Made by a program: the position numbers and the translations under genes. Below are positions 50,028 to 58,063 of a stretch of DNA of 64,000 bases, piece after piece. Under the pieces are notes generated by a model that saw only the letters and a list, made by a program, of their open reading frames with translations, did no database searches and had not been told where the DNA came from. The DNA lies in the NCBI RefSeq assembly GCF_947501905.1, contig NZ_CANMXL010000003.1, positions 496,001 through 560,000 on the forward strand, given 5' to 3'. Every line of letters starts with the position of its first letter. Positions within the stretch are counted from its first letter, which is position 1. Origin of the DNA: an uncultured Winogradskyella sp. GTDB lineage: Bacteria > Bacteroidota > Bacteroidia > Flavobacteriales > Flavobacteriaceae.

Positions 50028-50035
50028 TAATTTTG
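50028..50035 (+). promoter_or_regulatory. -7 element at the thioredoxin-like gene (possibly leaderless)
   Basis: TAATTTTG, an exact TAnnTTTG match that ends only four bases before the ATG at 50040. Transcription from it would start at or next to that ATG, so the mRNA is leaderless or translation starts at the next ATG (50061). Confidence 0.5.
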
Positions 50036-50039
50036 TATT

Positions 50040-50657
50040 ATGGAAACTTTACAAGTCAATATGATAAATGATATAATTTCTAATAGTTTAGAAAAAAGCA
50101 TGTCTTATGCTGAATATAGAACTTTGGTAAGCGAACTTACCGAAAATAACTCTACTACTGGTCTAGAAAAGACGGAGGCTTTAGTAAACTATACAGCTTT
50201 AAACGATAGACGAATGAAACGCTGGGATAAAACAGTAAAACTATCTGAAGATGCTAAAACCACTGTTGAAAATTCTAATAGAAAAATGACATGGTTGGTA
50301 CTCACTGAAAGTTGGTGTGGAGATGCAGCACATATTATGCCTGTTATTAATAAAGTAGCAGAGCTTAATGATAATATCGATTACAAAGTTGTACTTAGGG
50401 ATGAGAATGAAGCTTTAATGAATGCCTTTTTAACCAATGGCGGAAAATCAATCCCAAAGCTAATTATGATTGATAATGACTCTAATGAAGTTATAGATAC
50501 ATTTGGTCCAAGACCATCTGTTGCTACAGAGTTAGTAAATGATTATAAAGCTGAACATGGTCAATTAACACCAGAGTTTAAAGAAGACTTACAGCGTTGG
50601 TATAACAAAGACAAAGGGCAATCTACACTTGAAGATTTACTGAAGACTTTAGTTTAA
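50040..50657 (+). CDS. Thioredoxin-family protein with a single active-site cysteine
   Basis: A 205-residue cytoplasmic protein. A helical N-terminal part is followed by a thioredoxin fold with LVLTESWCGDAAHIMPVINK. The usual CxxC is CGDA (Cys93, Ala96), so a two-cysteine redox cycle is not possible. The cis-proline region is GKSIPKLIMID. Family members in Bacteroidota keep this CGDA form. Function unknown; it could act as a monothiol enzyme or a chaperone. The ATG at 50040 may be leaderless; an alternative start is 50061 (MINDII). Confidence 0.82.
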   Translation: METLQVNMINDIISNSLEKSMSYAEYRTLVSELTENNSTTGLEKTEALVNYTALNDRRMKRWDKTVKLSEDAKTTVENSNRKMTWLVLTESWCGDAAHIMPVINKVAELNDNIDYKVVLRDENEALMNAFLTNGGKSIPKLIMIDNDSNEVIDTFGPRPSVATELVNDYKAEHGQLTPEFKEDLQRWYNKDKGQSTLEDLLKTLV

Positions 50658-50665
50658 TTGTGGTG

Positions 50666-50682
50666 GCTGAGCGGAGTCGAAG
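50666..50682 (+). repeat. REP-like repeat between the thioredoxin-like and TonB-like genes
   Basis: GCTGAGCGGAGTCGAAG, one base different from the reverse complement of the repeats at 9447 and 35339. It fills almost all of the 25-base gap between two convergent genes. Confidence 0.6.
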
Positions 50683-51408
50683 TCAATCTTTTCCCTTAAA
50701 ATAAAAGGTTATAGAGCCTAATTGGTCGGTGCGTTTTGAAGTATTAAAGCGTACCGATTTAGCATATGCTATCGCGTGTTCAATCAAACATTCATTATTA
50801 CTATTTGAAGAACCATTAATATAGGCTTCAAAGACATTACCGGTATTATCTACTTTAATGTTTACCACAATTTTTCCTGAAATTTCACACAAATATCTTG
50901 GTGTATCATAGCTTAAAAGCCTACGGTCTTTTAAAGAATAGCTTAATGTGCTTCCACCAGCAGCATGTTCAGCAATTCCATTTTGTTTTTTGTCTAGTAA
51001 ATTTTGTAGTTTCTTGTAAGACTCGGTTTCATTTTGCTTAAGTGCATAAGCTTTATGAGTTTCTATATTAGAGTTATTATTTATTTCAGCCTCTCTTTCA
51101 GCTTTATTGTCTTCGAGTCGTTTAGTCGTTTTTTCAAAATCATCCGCACTTATAGTTTTAAAGTTTTTCATGAGTTTTTTGTACTCTTCATCTTCATTAT
51201 AAGCTTTGTTAGTGGTTGGAGATTTTAAATCTTGAATTTCCTCAAGTTCCTTCTGAATATCTTCTTCGGTCTTTGGTTCAATCTCATAGATGGTTTCTGC
51301 GATTAATTCTTTAGTATTTGAAAGCTGAATACTAAACATACCAAAAGCAACAATGCCTGTGATAAGGCTTGTTATTAATACCGCTTTGTATTTTTCTATA
51401 AAATGCAT
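50683..51408 (-). CDS. TonB-like C-terminal domain protein
   Basis: A 241-residue inner-membrane protein. One N-terminal helix (VLITSLITGIVAFGMFSIQL) is followed by a long charged, helical periplasmic region (about 35-145) in place of the Pro-rich spacer of classical TonB. A C-terminal domain YLCEISGKIVVNIKVDNTG then CLIEHAIAYAKSVRFNTS resembles the TonB energy-transducer fold, including its closing SITFYFKG strand. It may power outer-membrane receptors or be a TonB-fold structural protein. No ExbB/ExbD genes are near. Confidence 0.72.
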   Translation of the reverse strand: MHFIEKYKAVLITSLITGIVAFGMFSIQLSNTKELIAETIYEIEPKTEEDIQKELEEIQDLKSPTTNKAYNEDEEYKKLMKNFKTISADDFEKTTKRLEDNKAEREAEINNNSNIETHKAYALKQNETESYKKLQNLLDKKQNGIAEHAAGGSTLSYSLKDRRLLSYDTPRYLCEISGKIVVNIKVDNTGNVFEAYINGSSNSNNECLIEHAIAYAKSVRFNTSKRTDQLGSITFYFKGKD

Positions 51409-51484
51409 TTAGTTTGTTTAGGGCAAAAATCGTACCTAAATAATATACGAACGTAGTTTAGAAAAGGATTAAAGAATCTAATTT

Positions 51485-52195
51485 TTAATTTTGTTCTTTT
51501 TCTGGAAGTGTTCCAATAAATTCTTCAGGAGTCAAGCCATTTTCAACTTTAAAATCACCAATTCGAGTGCGTCGTAATACCGAAAGATGTGCGCCAGAAT
51601 TCAGCGCTTTTCCGAAATCATGAGCTAAAGAACGAATGTAAGTCCCTTTGCTACAAACCACCCTAAAATCTAATTCTAATTCTAATTCGCGAATTGCGGT
51701 AATTTCAAACTCGGTAATTTCTACTTCACGAGATTTGATTTCTACAGCTTCACCAGCACGAGCAAATTCATACAAACGTTTTCCTTCTTTTTTTATAGCC
51801 GAAAATATAGGTGGAAACTGTTCAATCTTACCAGTAAATTGTTCAGTGGTTTTATGAATTAACTCTTCGGTAATATGTTCCGTAAGAAATGTTTCGTTGA
51901 CTTCTGTTTCTAAATCATACGAAGGTGTCGTGCTTCCTAAAACAAAAGTGCCAGTATACTCTTTTTCTTGACCTTGAAATGTATTGATTTGCTTGGTCAT
52001 TTTGCCTGTGCAAATCACCAATAAACCTGTCGCTAATGGATCTAATGTGCCTGCATGACCTACCTTGATTTTTTTGATATTATAAGCTTGACGGATTGAC
52101 CAACGGAGTTTGTTTACAGCTTGAAAAGATGTCCATGTTAACGGCTTATCTATTAATAATACTTGTCCGTTTTTAAAATCGTCAGCTGTTTTCAT
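51485..52195 (-). CDS. truB: tRNA pseudouridine(55) synthase
   Basis: Makes pseudouridine 55 in the T-loop of tRNAs; 236 residues. Starts LIDKPLTWTSFQAVNKLR; the catalytic aspartate is Asp52 in GHAGTLDPLATGLLV; KEYTGTFVLGSTTPSYD, QFPPIFSAIKKEGKRLYE and CSKGTYIRSLAHDFG follow. The gene starts one base after the uppP stop, forming an operon. Confidence 0.96.
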   Translation of the reverse strand: MKTADDFKNGQVLLIDKPLTWTSFQAVNKLRWSIRQAYNIKKIKVGHAGTLDPLATGLLVICTGKMTKQINTFQGQEKEYTGTFVLGSTTPSYDLETEVNETFLTEHITEELIHKTTEQFTGKIEQFPPIFSAIKKEGKRLYEFARAGEAVEIKSREVEITEFEITAIRELELELDFRVVCSKGTYIRSLAHDFGKALNSGAHLSVLRRTRIGDFKVENGLTPEEFIGTLPEKEQN

Positions 52196-52196
52196 A

Positions 52197-52994
52197 TTAC
52201 CTATTGTATAATGAAAACCCTATGGCGATAACACCGACAATAACACAATAGAAAGCAAAATAAGAAAGCTTACTCTTTTTAACGAGACTAATCATCCAGG
52301 TACATGCAAAAAGACCTGCGACAAAAGCAGCTACAAAACCAATACCTAAAGTGGTGAAATTTGCAGAATCGTATGTGAGCTCGCCACCCAAAATGTCTTT
52401 CGCTATTTTTCCAAAGATTAAGGGCACTACCATTAAAAACGAAAACCGTGCAGCTTTGGTTTTGTCGTTTCCTAATAACACGGATGTAGATATTGTTGCT
52501 CCAGAACGTGAAATCCCTGGAAGCATTGCAACAGCTTGCGAAACACCAATAATAAAAGCATTACTAAAACTCACTTTTTTCTGTGTATCTTTTGCTTTAT
52601 CTGCTAAGAATAGTAATACAGCAGTAACGATAAGCATGCAACCAACAAGTAGAATATTTCCGCCAAAAAGGGCTTCGAGTTGTTCTTCAAAAAACAGACC
52701 TACAATAACCGCAGGAATCATAGATACTGCAATTTTTGCAGCAAACTGCAAGTCTTCATTCCATTGAAACTTAAAAATGCCTTTTAGAAGTGATAAAATA
52801 TCTTTTCTAAATACAACTATAGTACTTAGAGCAGTTGCAAAATGAAGTACGACTGTAAATAAGAGGCTCTCTTTTGGGACCGAATTATCACCTAAAATAG
52901 CTTTGCCTAATTCCAAATGTCCGCTAGACGACACAGGTAAAAACTCTGTGAGCCCTTGAATAATTCCTAATAAAATGGCATCGATTGTATCCAT
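52197..52994 (-). CDS. uppP: Undecaprenyl-diphosphatase
   Basis: Membrane phosphatase that recycles undecaprenyl diphosphate, the lipid carrier of peptidoglycan; 265 residues, about eight helices. Active-site loops are LTEFLPVSSSGHLELG (residues 16-31) and LPGISRSGATISTSVLLG. Overexpression of such proteins gives bacitracin tolerance. Located between DUF3098 and truB in an arrangement common in Bacteroidota. Confidence 0.96.
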   Translation of the reverse strand: MDTIDAILLGIIQGLTEFLPVSSSGHLELGKAILGDNSVPKESLLFTVVLHFATALSTIVVFRKDILSLLKGIFKFQWNEDLQFAAKIAVSMIPAVIVGLFFEEQLEALFGGNILLVGCMLIVTAVLLFLADKAKDTQKKVSFSNAFIIGVSQAVAMLPGISRSGATISTSVLLGNDKTKAARFSFLMVVPLIFGKIAKDILGGELTYDSANFTTLGIGFVAAFVAGLFACTWMISLVKKSKLSYFAFYCVIVGVIAIGFSLYNR

Positions 52995-53050
52995 GAAGCA
53001 AAAGTATTAAAATACAGTTACCGAAAAATGAAAACGCAATGAAATTTAAA

Positions 53051-53311
53051 TTAATCCTTTTTCTTATCAGGATTTAAGAGAATAGCGTATACCTGAATGC
53101 CAAAACCAATAAGTACAAGTGTTGGTGCTAAACGGATACGTCTCCAATGAAAAATAGACTCATCAAATACGTTTGGGTCGTCACTGCCGCCACCAGCCAT
53201 TATAATAAAACCAACAGCAATAAAGGCTAGACCAATAAATAACCATTTATAGTTTTTTTTCCCGAAGATAAAATCGCCTTTAGCAGATTGTTTGCGTTTT
53301 TGTTCGCCCAT
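53051..53311 (-). CDS. DUF3098 small membrane protein
   Basis: An 86-residue protein with two membrane helices (YKWLFIGLAFIAVGFIIMAG and RLAPTLVLIGFGIQVYAILL) joined by a short periplasmic loop with SDDPNVFDESIFHWRR. It matches DUF3098, found beside ftsX and uppP in Bacteroidota, so a role in division or envelope growth is likely but unproven. An upstream in-frame ATG at 53374 would run through the terminator, so MGEQKRKQ at 53311 is used. Confidence 0.87.
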   Translation of the reverse strand: MGEQKRKQSAKGDFIFGKKNYKWLFIGLAFIAVGFIIMAGGGSDDPNVFDESIFHWRRIRLAPTLVLIGFGIQVYAILLNPDKKKD

Positions 53312-53372
53312 GATTTTTGTTATAGCTATTGCAAAGTAAACATATTCTAAGAAATGAATTGTTAAGAGCATC

Positions 53373-53423
53373 AAAAAAATAAATGCTCAGTATTGAAAAT
53401 TTTATAATCAACATTGAGCATTT
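53373..53423 (-). terminator. Terminator after the 44-residue ORF
   Basis: AAATGCTCAGTATTGA (53381-53396) and TCAACATTGAGCATTT (53408-53423) form a 16-bp stem with one G-U and one mismatch. On the minus strand it is followed by TTTTTTT. It supports a minus-strand gene ending just upstream. Confidence 0.7.
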
Positions 53424-53444
53424 AGTATGGATTAGGACTTAGTC

Positions 53445-53579
53445 CTAATAGAACGTTTTCTTATAACTCTCTTTAGCTACTTCAGCTTTAGGTTGTTCTT
53501 CTAATTTTGAATCTGCGTGTGCAAACACAAAAACCATAATTCCTACGAGGCATAAACCTACAAATACAATACGATTCAT
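53445..53579 (-). CDS. Small membrane-anchored protein (44 residues)
   Basis: Reads MNRIVFVGLCLVGIMVFVFA followed by HADSKLEEQPKAEVAKESYKKTFY in two parts: one N-terminal hydrophobic helix and a charged Lys/Glu tail. It lies between ftsX and DUF3098 on the same strand, and a terminator follows its stop. The stop sits in a 19-base inverted repeat (53431-53449). Similar tiny proteins may accompany ftsX in relatives. No homologue is recognised, so this is a prediction. Confidence 0.55.
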   Translation of the reverse strand: MNRIVFVGLCLVGIMVFVFAHADSKLEEQPKAEVAKESYKKTFY

Positions 53580-53727
53580 AATCAAAGATTTTTAGTTAAA
53601 CTTCTCTTTGGTTGGCGTATAGTTATGTCATTAGCTATAAATAGGGTTTAGGTATTAGATAACTCAACTATTGTTCCCTTATTGTAGAAAGAATGGTAAA
53701 ATGGTGTTAAACTTGATGCAACAAATG

Positions 53728-54606
53728 TTAATAATACAACTGATCCGTCTTTAAGTTTAAGAAGCGTTGCGTCGCAATAAAGGTGCTTATCCAAGTGATG
53801 AGGATACCTAATAAAAAGATGCCTACAAAAAGGGCAACAATAAGTACTGTGTTTTCGAGTAGTCGGAGTTCTAAAAAGGTGATGTCTAAATAGTAAAGTA
53901 CAACAGCCATGCCTGCTAAGGCTAATAAAGCACCAATAATACCTAGCTTTACACTTTGCCATACAAAAGGCTTGCGGATAAAGCGTTTTGTTGCACCAAC
54001 CATTTGCATGGTTTTAATGATAAAACGTTTAGAATATACAGCTAATCGTATAGAACTATTAATTAAAAGGACTGCAATTAAGGTAAAAAGCCCGCTTATT
54101 ATTAATACCCAAAACGTGATTTTTTTCACATTGTCATTCATCAATTCTACCAAGTCATTATCGTATCGAATTTCTTCAATAAACCCTTTTTCGGAAAGGC
54201 TTTCAGTAATTTCAGTGAGTTTTTCAGTGGTTACATATTCGGCCTTTAGATAGACATCAATCGAGTTTTTTAAAGGATTGTAACCCACAAAATCCATAAA
54301 GTCTTCACCTGTATCGGCTTTCATAAATTCGGCTGCTTCTTCTTTAGAGACATAAAGCGCTTCTTTAGAGTACTCAGCTAAGGCTAAACTTTTCTTAAGT
54401 TGGTTGACTTCGACGTCTTTTGCAGTGTCATTCAAATAAATAGTCATGACCACTTGTTCTTTAAAATGATCAGCGACTTTTTTAGAGTTTATGACCAGTA
54501 ACCCTAAGCAACCTAAAAGGAATAATACCAAGGCTATACTTATCACAACAGAGATATACGATGATATCAATTTGCGTTTTTGGTAAGAGTCAAAAGAAGA
54601 GGCCAT
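53728..54606 (-). CDS. ftsX: Cell-division protein FtsX
   Basis: ABC-transporter-like permease that, with FtsE, activates peptidoglycan hydrolases at the septum; 292 residues. Four membrane helices (about 17-37, 165-190, 220-240, 260-280), a periplasmic extracellular domain between helices 1 and 2 (VMTIYLNDTAKDVEVNQL), and the RLAVYSKRFIIKTMQMVGAT cytoplasmic coupling segment. ftsE is not in the window. A 148-base AT-rich gap with no recognised signal follows it. Confidence 0.94.
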   Translation of the reverse strand: MASSFDSYQKRKLISSYISVVISIALVLFLLGCLGLLVINSKKVADHFKEQVVMTIYLNDTAKDVEVNQLKKSLALAEYSKEALYVSKEEAAEFMKADTGEDFMDFVGYNPLKNSIDVYLKAEYVTTEKLTEITESLSEKGFIEEIRYDNDLVELMNDNVKKITFWVLIISGLFTLIAVLLINSSIRLAVYSKRFIIKTMQMVGATKRFIRKPFVWQSVKLGIIGALLALAGMAVVLYYLDITFLELRLLENTVLIVALFVGIFLLGILITWISTFIATQRFLNLKTDQLYY

Positions 54607-54695
54607 AAAGGATAATTAATTAAGGTAAAAATAAAAAAGAAATCTGTTATGCTGAGTATTACAACGTTTAGTTTTTAAATGTGTTGTAATAGCCC

Positions 54696-54703
54696 TAAAT
54701 TTG
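54696..54703 (+). promoter_or_regulatory. -7 promoter element for leuS
   Basis: TAAATTTG, an exact TAnnTTTG match 26 bases before the ATG at 54730. It lies within a longer frame starting at 54679 and therefore supports 54730 as the true start. Confidence 0.55.
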
Positions 54704-54729
54704 CGGCTTATTTCAAGGAAATTATAGCG

Positions 54730-57546
54730 ATGCGATACGATTTTAATCAGATTGAAAAAAACTGGCAAGACTATTGGGCAAAAAACGAAACGTTTAAAGC
54801 TTCCAATAGCTCAGATAAACCAAAATATTATGTCTTAGACATGTTCCCTTATCCAAGTGGTGCGGGTTTACATGTTGGACATCCTCTAGGTTATATTGCC
54901 AGTGATATTTATGCCCGTTATAAGCGTCACAAAGGCTTTAATGTATTGCATCCCCAAGGTTACGATAGTTTTGGTTTGCCAGCAGAGCAGTATGCTATCC
55001 AAACGGGTCAGCATCCAAGAATAACTACTGAAGAAAATATCAAAACCTATCGTCGCCAGCTAGACCAAATTGGCTTTTCTTTTGATTGGAGTCGCGAAGT
55101 GCGTACTTCTAATCCAGACTATTACAAGTGGACACAGTGGATTTTTATCCAGTTGTTTGAGTCGTGGTTTAATAACGAAACAAATAAAGCTGAAGACATA
55201 AAAACCTTAATTCAGGTTTTTGAAACTGAAGGAAATACAACGGTAAATGCTTCTTGTGATGATGATATTGAGATTTTTTCATCTGATGATTGGCATAACT
55301 TTTCATCAGAAAAAAAACAAGAAATACTACTAAAATACAGATTAACTTATTTAGCTGAAACCGAAGTAAATTGGTGCCCAGCATTAGGAACCGTTTTAGC
55401 TAATGATGAAATCGTAAACGGTGTTTCTGAACGTGGTGGACATCCTGTAGTGCGTAAAAAAATGACCCAATGGAGCATGCGTATTTCTGCTTATGCAGAG
55501 CGTTTATTGCAAGGTTTAGAGACTATTGATTGGACCGATTCTTTAAAAGAGAGTCAACGTAATTGGATTGGAAAATCTGTTGGTGCTTCTGTGACGTTTA
55601 ACGTGAATGGTCACGATAAAAAGATAGACGTTTTCACCACACGTCCAGATACTATTTATGGTGTCAGTTTTATGACTTTAGCGCCAGAGCACGAATATGT
55701 ATCTCAAATAACCACACCAGAACAAAAAGAAGCCGTTGCCGCTTATGTTGAAGCTACTGCAAAACGAAGCGAGCGCGAACGTATGGCAGATGTAAAAACC
55801 ATTTCTGGGGTGTTTACTGGCGCTTATGCCGAGCATCCGTTTACAAAAGCACCAATTCCTATCTGGATTGGCGATTATGTTTTGGCAAGCTACGGAACAG
55901 GAGCAGTTATGGCAGTGCCATGTGGTGACCAACGTGATTATGATTTTGCAAAGCATTTTGATATTGCGATTCCAAATATTTTTGAAGGCGTTGACATTTC
56001 TGAAGAAGCTTATGGTTCAAAAGACAATGTAAAGATTGCCAATAGCGATTTCCTTAATGGGATGAACTATAAAAAAGCAACAAAACGTGCCATATACGAA
56101 TTAGAGCAAATAGGTCAAGGTGAAGGTAAAACCAATTACCGTTTGCGTGATGCTGTTTTTTCTAGACAGCGTTATTGGGGTGAACCTTTCCCAGTATATT
56201 ATGTCAATGGCATGCCACAAAAGATTGACAAAGCGCATTTGCCAATTGTATTACCTGAAGTTGAAAAATATTTACCAACTGAAGAAGGCGAGCCGCCATT
56301 AGGTCGTGCTGATGTTTGGGCTTGGTGTACAGAAAGCAATACTGTTGTTGCAAACGATAAAATAAACAATACGACGATACATCCTTTAGAATTTAATACC
56401 ATGCCAGGTTGGGCAGGAAGCTCGTGGTACTTTTTCCGTTATATGGAAGAAGCTAATCGCGACAGTGTTTTTGCAAGTGAAGAGGCCTTAAACTATTGGG
56501 AAAATGTAGATTTATATATTGGCGGTAGCGAGCATGCGACTGGCCACTTACTATATTCTCGTTTTTGGGTAAAACTATTGAAAGATAGAGGTTTTGTAGG
56601 TGTTGACGAGCCTTTTAAAAAGCTTATTAACCAAGGGATGATTTTAGGGACTAGCGCTATTGTTTATAGAGTCTCAGGAACAAATACTTATGTTTCGAAA
56701 AACCTTAAGAGTAATTATGATGTTGAAGAAATTAGAGTTGATGTTACTTTAGTTAATTCTTCAGATGAAATTGATATTGAAGAATTATCAAAATGGCAAC
56801 CTCAATTTAAAGACGCGAAATTTGAGCTAGAAGACGGAAAATATATTGTTGGGAGAGAAGTCGAAAAAATGTCAAAGCGTTGGTTTAATGTCGTTAACCC
56901 AGACAGTATTTGCGAAGATTATGGAGCAGACAGTTTAAGATTATACGAAATGTTTTTGGGGCCATTAGAGCAATACAAACCTTGGAACACAGCTGGTATT
57001 ACTGGTGTACATAATTTCTTAAAGAAACTTTGGAAACTCTATGTTGGCCAAGAGACTATAAATGTTAATGATGCTGAGCCATCAAAAGATAATTTAAAAA
57101 CGCTTCATAAAACCATAAAGAAGGTTGAAGAAGACATTGAGAATTTCTCGTTCAACACATCAGTTTCTACCTTTATGATTGCAGTTAATGAATTAACCGC
57201 TCAAAAATGTACCAGTAAAGAAGTTCTTGAGCCTTTATTGGTTTTAATTTCGCCCTACGCACCACATATCGCAGAAGAATTATGGAGTCAGTTAGGGAAT
57301 AACGAATCTATTTCAACAGCAGCTTTCCCAATTTTTGATGAAAGTCACCTGGTGGAAAGCAACAAAAACTATCCAATTTCGTTTAATGGTAAAATGCGTT
57401 TTACGCTAGAATTACCTTTAGATATGAGCAAGGAAGAGATTGAGAAAACAGTTTTAGCTAACGAAAAGACGCAAGAGCAATTACAAGGACGCACGCCTAA
57501 AAAAGTAATTGTTGTTCCAGGTAAAATTGTGAATATTGTAGGATAA
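54730..57546 (+). CDS. leuS: Leucine--tRNA ligase
   Basis: Charges tRNA-Leu; 938 residues. HIGH motif HVGH (48-51) in PYPSGAGLHVGHPLGY; editing domain CP1 with FTTRPDTIYGVSF and YGTGAVMAVPCGDQRDYDFA; KMSKS motif as KMSKR (713-717) in VEKMSKRWFNVVNPDSICED; and an anticodon-binding C-terminus. An acidic insertion of about 55 residues around 150-210 (NNETNKAEDIKTL, ending EILLKYRL) lies between motif regions and appears to be lineage-specific. The start at 54730 follows a -7 element. Confidence 0.97.
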   Translation: MRYDFNQIEKNWQDYWAKNETFKASNSSDKPKYYVLDMFPYPSGAGLHVGHPLGYIASDIYARYKRHKGFNVLHPQGYDSFGLPAEQYAIQTGQHPRITTEENIKTYRRQLDQIGFSFDWSREVRTSNPDYYKWTQWIFIQLFESWFNNETNKAEDIKTLIQVFETEGNTTVNASCDDDIEIFSSDDWHNFSSEKKQEILLKYRLTYLAETEVNWCPALGTVLANDEIVNGVSERGGHPVVRKKMTQWSMRISAYAERLLQGLETIDWTDSLKESQRNWIGKSVGASVTFNVNGHDKKIDVFTTRPDTIYGVSFMTLAPEHEYVSQITTPEQKEAVAAYVEATAKRSERERMADVKTISGVFTGAYAEHPFTKAPIPIWIGDYVLASYGTGAVMAVPCGDQRDYDFAKHFDIAIPNIFEGVDISEEAYGSKDNVKIANSDFLNGMNYKKATKRAIYELEQIGQGEGKTNYRLRDAVFSRQRYWGEPFPVYYVNGMPQKIDKAHLPIVLPEVEKYLPTEEGEPPLGRADVWAWCTESNTVVANDKINNTTIHPLEFNTMPGWAGSSWYFFRYMEEANRDSVFASEEALNYWENVDLYIGGSEHATGHLLYSRFWVKLLKDRGFVGVDEPFKKLINQGMILGTSAIVYRVSGTNTYVSKNLKSNYDVEEIRVDVTLVNSSDEIDIEELSKWQPQFKDAKFELEDGKYIVGREVEKMSKRWFNVVNPDSICEDYGADSLRLYEMFLGPLEQYKPWNTAGITGVHNFLKKLWKLYVGQETINVNDAEPSKDNLKTLHKTIKKVEEDIENFSFNTSVSTFMIAVNELTAQKCTSKEVLEPLLVLISPYAPHIAEELWSQLGNNESISTAAFPIFDESHLVESNKNYPISFNGKMRFTLELPLDMSKEEIEKTVLANEKTQEQLQGRTPKKVIVVPGKIVNIVG

Positions 57547-57549
57547 TAT

Positions 57550-57915
57550 ATGATAAAACTCAAGCTAATAAGAATAATAAAAGTAATAGTGTTCTTATTA
57601 GTTGTTGTAGTGTCAAGTAAACTTCTAATCTCAATTTTTGATGAACGTTTTGATAAGGCAAAGTGGCATAATAAACCCTTAGAGCGATATCAAATGGTTC
57701 ATGATATTATAGAGTCAAGGTTATTAATAGGAAAAACCAAAGGCGATATTATTAGTTTATTAGGCCAACCGAATTCAGTTGTGTCAAAACCAAAAAGGGG
57801 ATTTGTATACAAACTAGGAACGGAGCCAAGTTTTTTTAATACTGAAGAAGAAGTGAAAATGCTTGTCATATTTCAAAACGAAAAGGTGAGTAAAGTAACA
57901 GAAGCAATAGATTGA
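57550..57915 (+). CDS. Membrane-anchored BamE/SmpA-like protein
   Basis: A 121-residue protein with one N-terminal helix (IIKVIVFLLVVVVSSKLLI) and a small C-terminal domain: LLIGKTKGDIISLLGQPNSV and MLVIFQNEKVSKV. The G-x-T-K-x-x-I-x-x-L-L-G-x-P pattern is that of the BamE/SmpA two-helix/three-strand fold. It lacks a lipobox, unlike true BamE. Function unknown. It starts three bases after the leuS stop. Confidence 0.7.
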   Translation: MIKLKLIRIIKVIVFLLVVVVSSKLLISIFDERFDKAKWHNKPLERYQMVHDIIESRLLIGKTKGDIISLLGQPNSVVSKPKRGFVYKLGTEPSFFNTEEEVKMLVIFQNEKVSKVTEAID

Positions 57916-58011
57916 TTTTACTGACTTTTTTGCTGATTTCGTATTATTTGAGATTCAAATTATCATATTCGCAATAATTTTAAATATCTCATTTTAAGCA
58001 TATTCGTTTCA

Positions 58012-58029
58012 GAATTTAAATTTAAATTC
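58012..58029. promoter_or_regulatory. 18-bp AT-rich perfect palindrome upstream of ald
   Basis: GAATTTAAATTTAAATTC is fully self-complementary, ending 34 bases before the ald ATG. Lrp/AsnC proteins bind AT-rich palindromes and an lrp-type gene lies nearby at 60814, so it is a candidate operator. Confidence 0.45.
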
Positions 58030-58063
58030 AAGTCCAATTACTAATCTCAACACTACTTAGAGA

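Noticed and set aside
53648..53962. A 104-codon minus-strand frame overlapping the 3' end of ftsX
   Set aside because: It is an alternative frame over ftsX codons with Cys/His-rich composition and no start signal; the gap beyond ftsX carries no conserved coding signal.
54730..57546. Acidic insertion in leuS considered as a foreign or intein-like segment
   Set aside because: About 55 residues, no splicing motifs, smooth codon use; best explained as a lineage-specific loop between the catalytic motifs.
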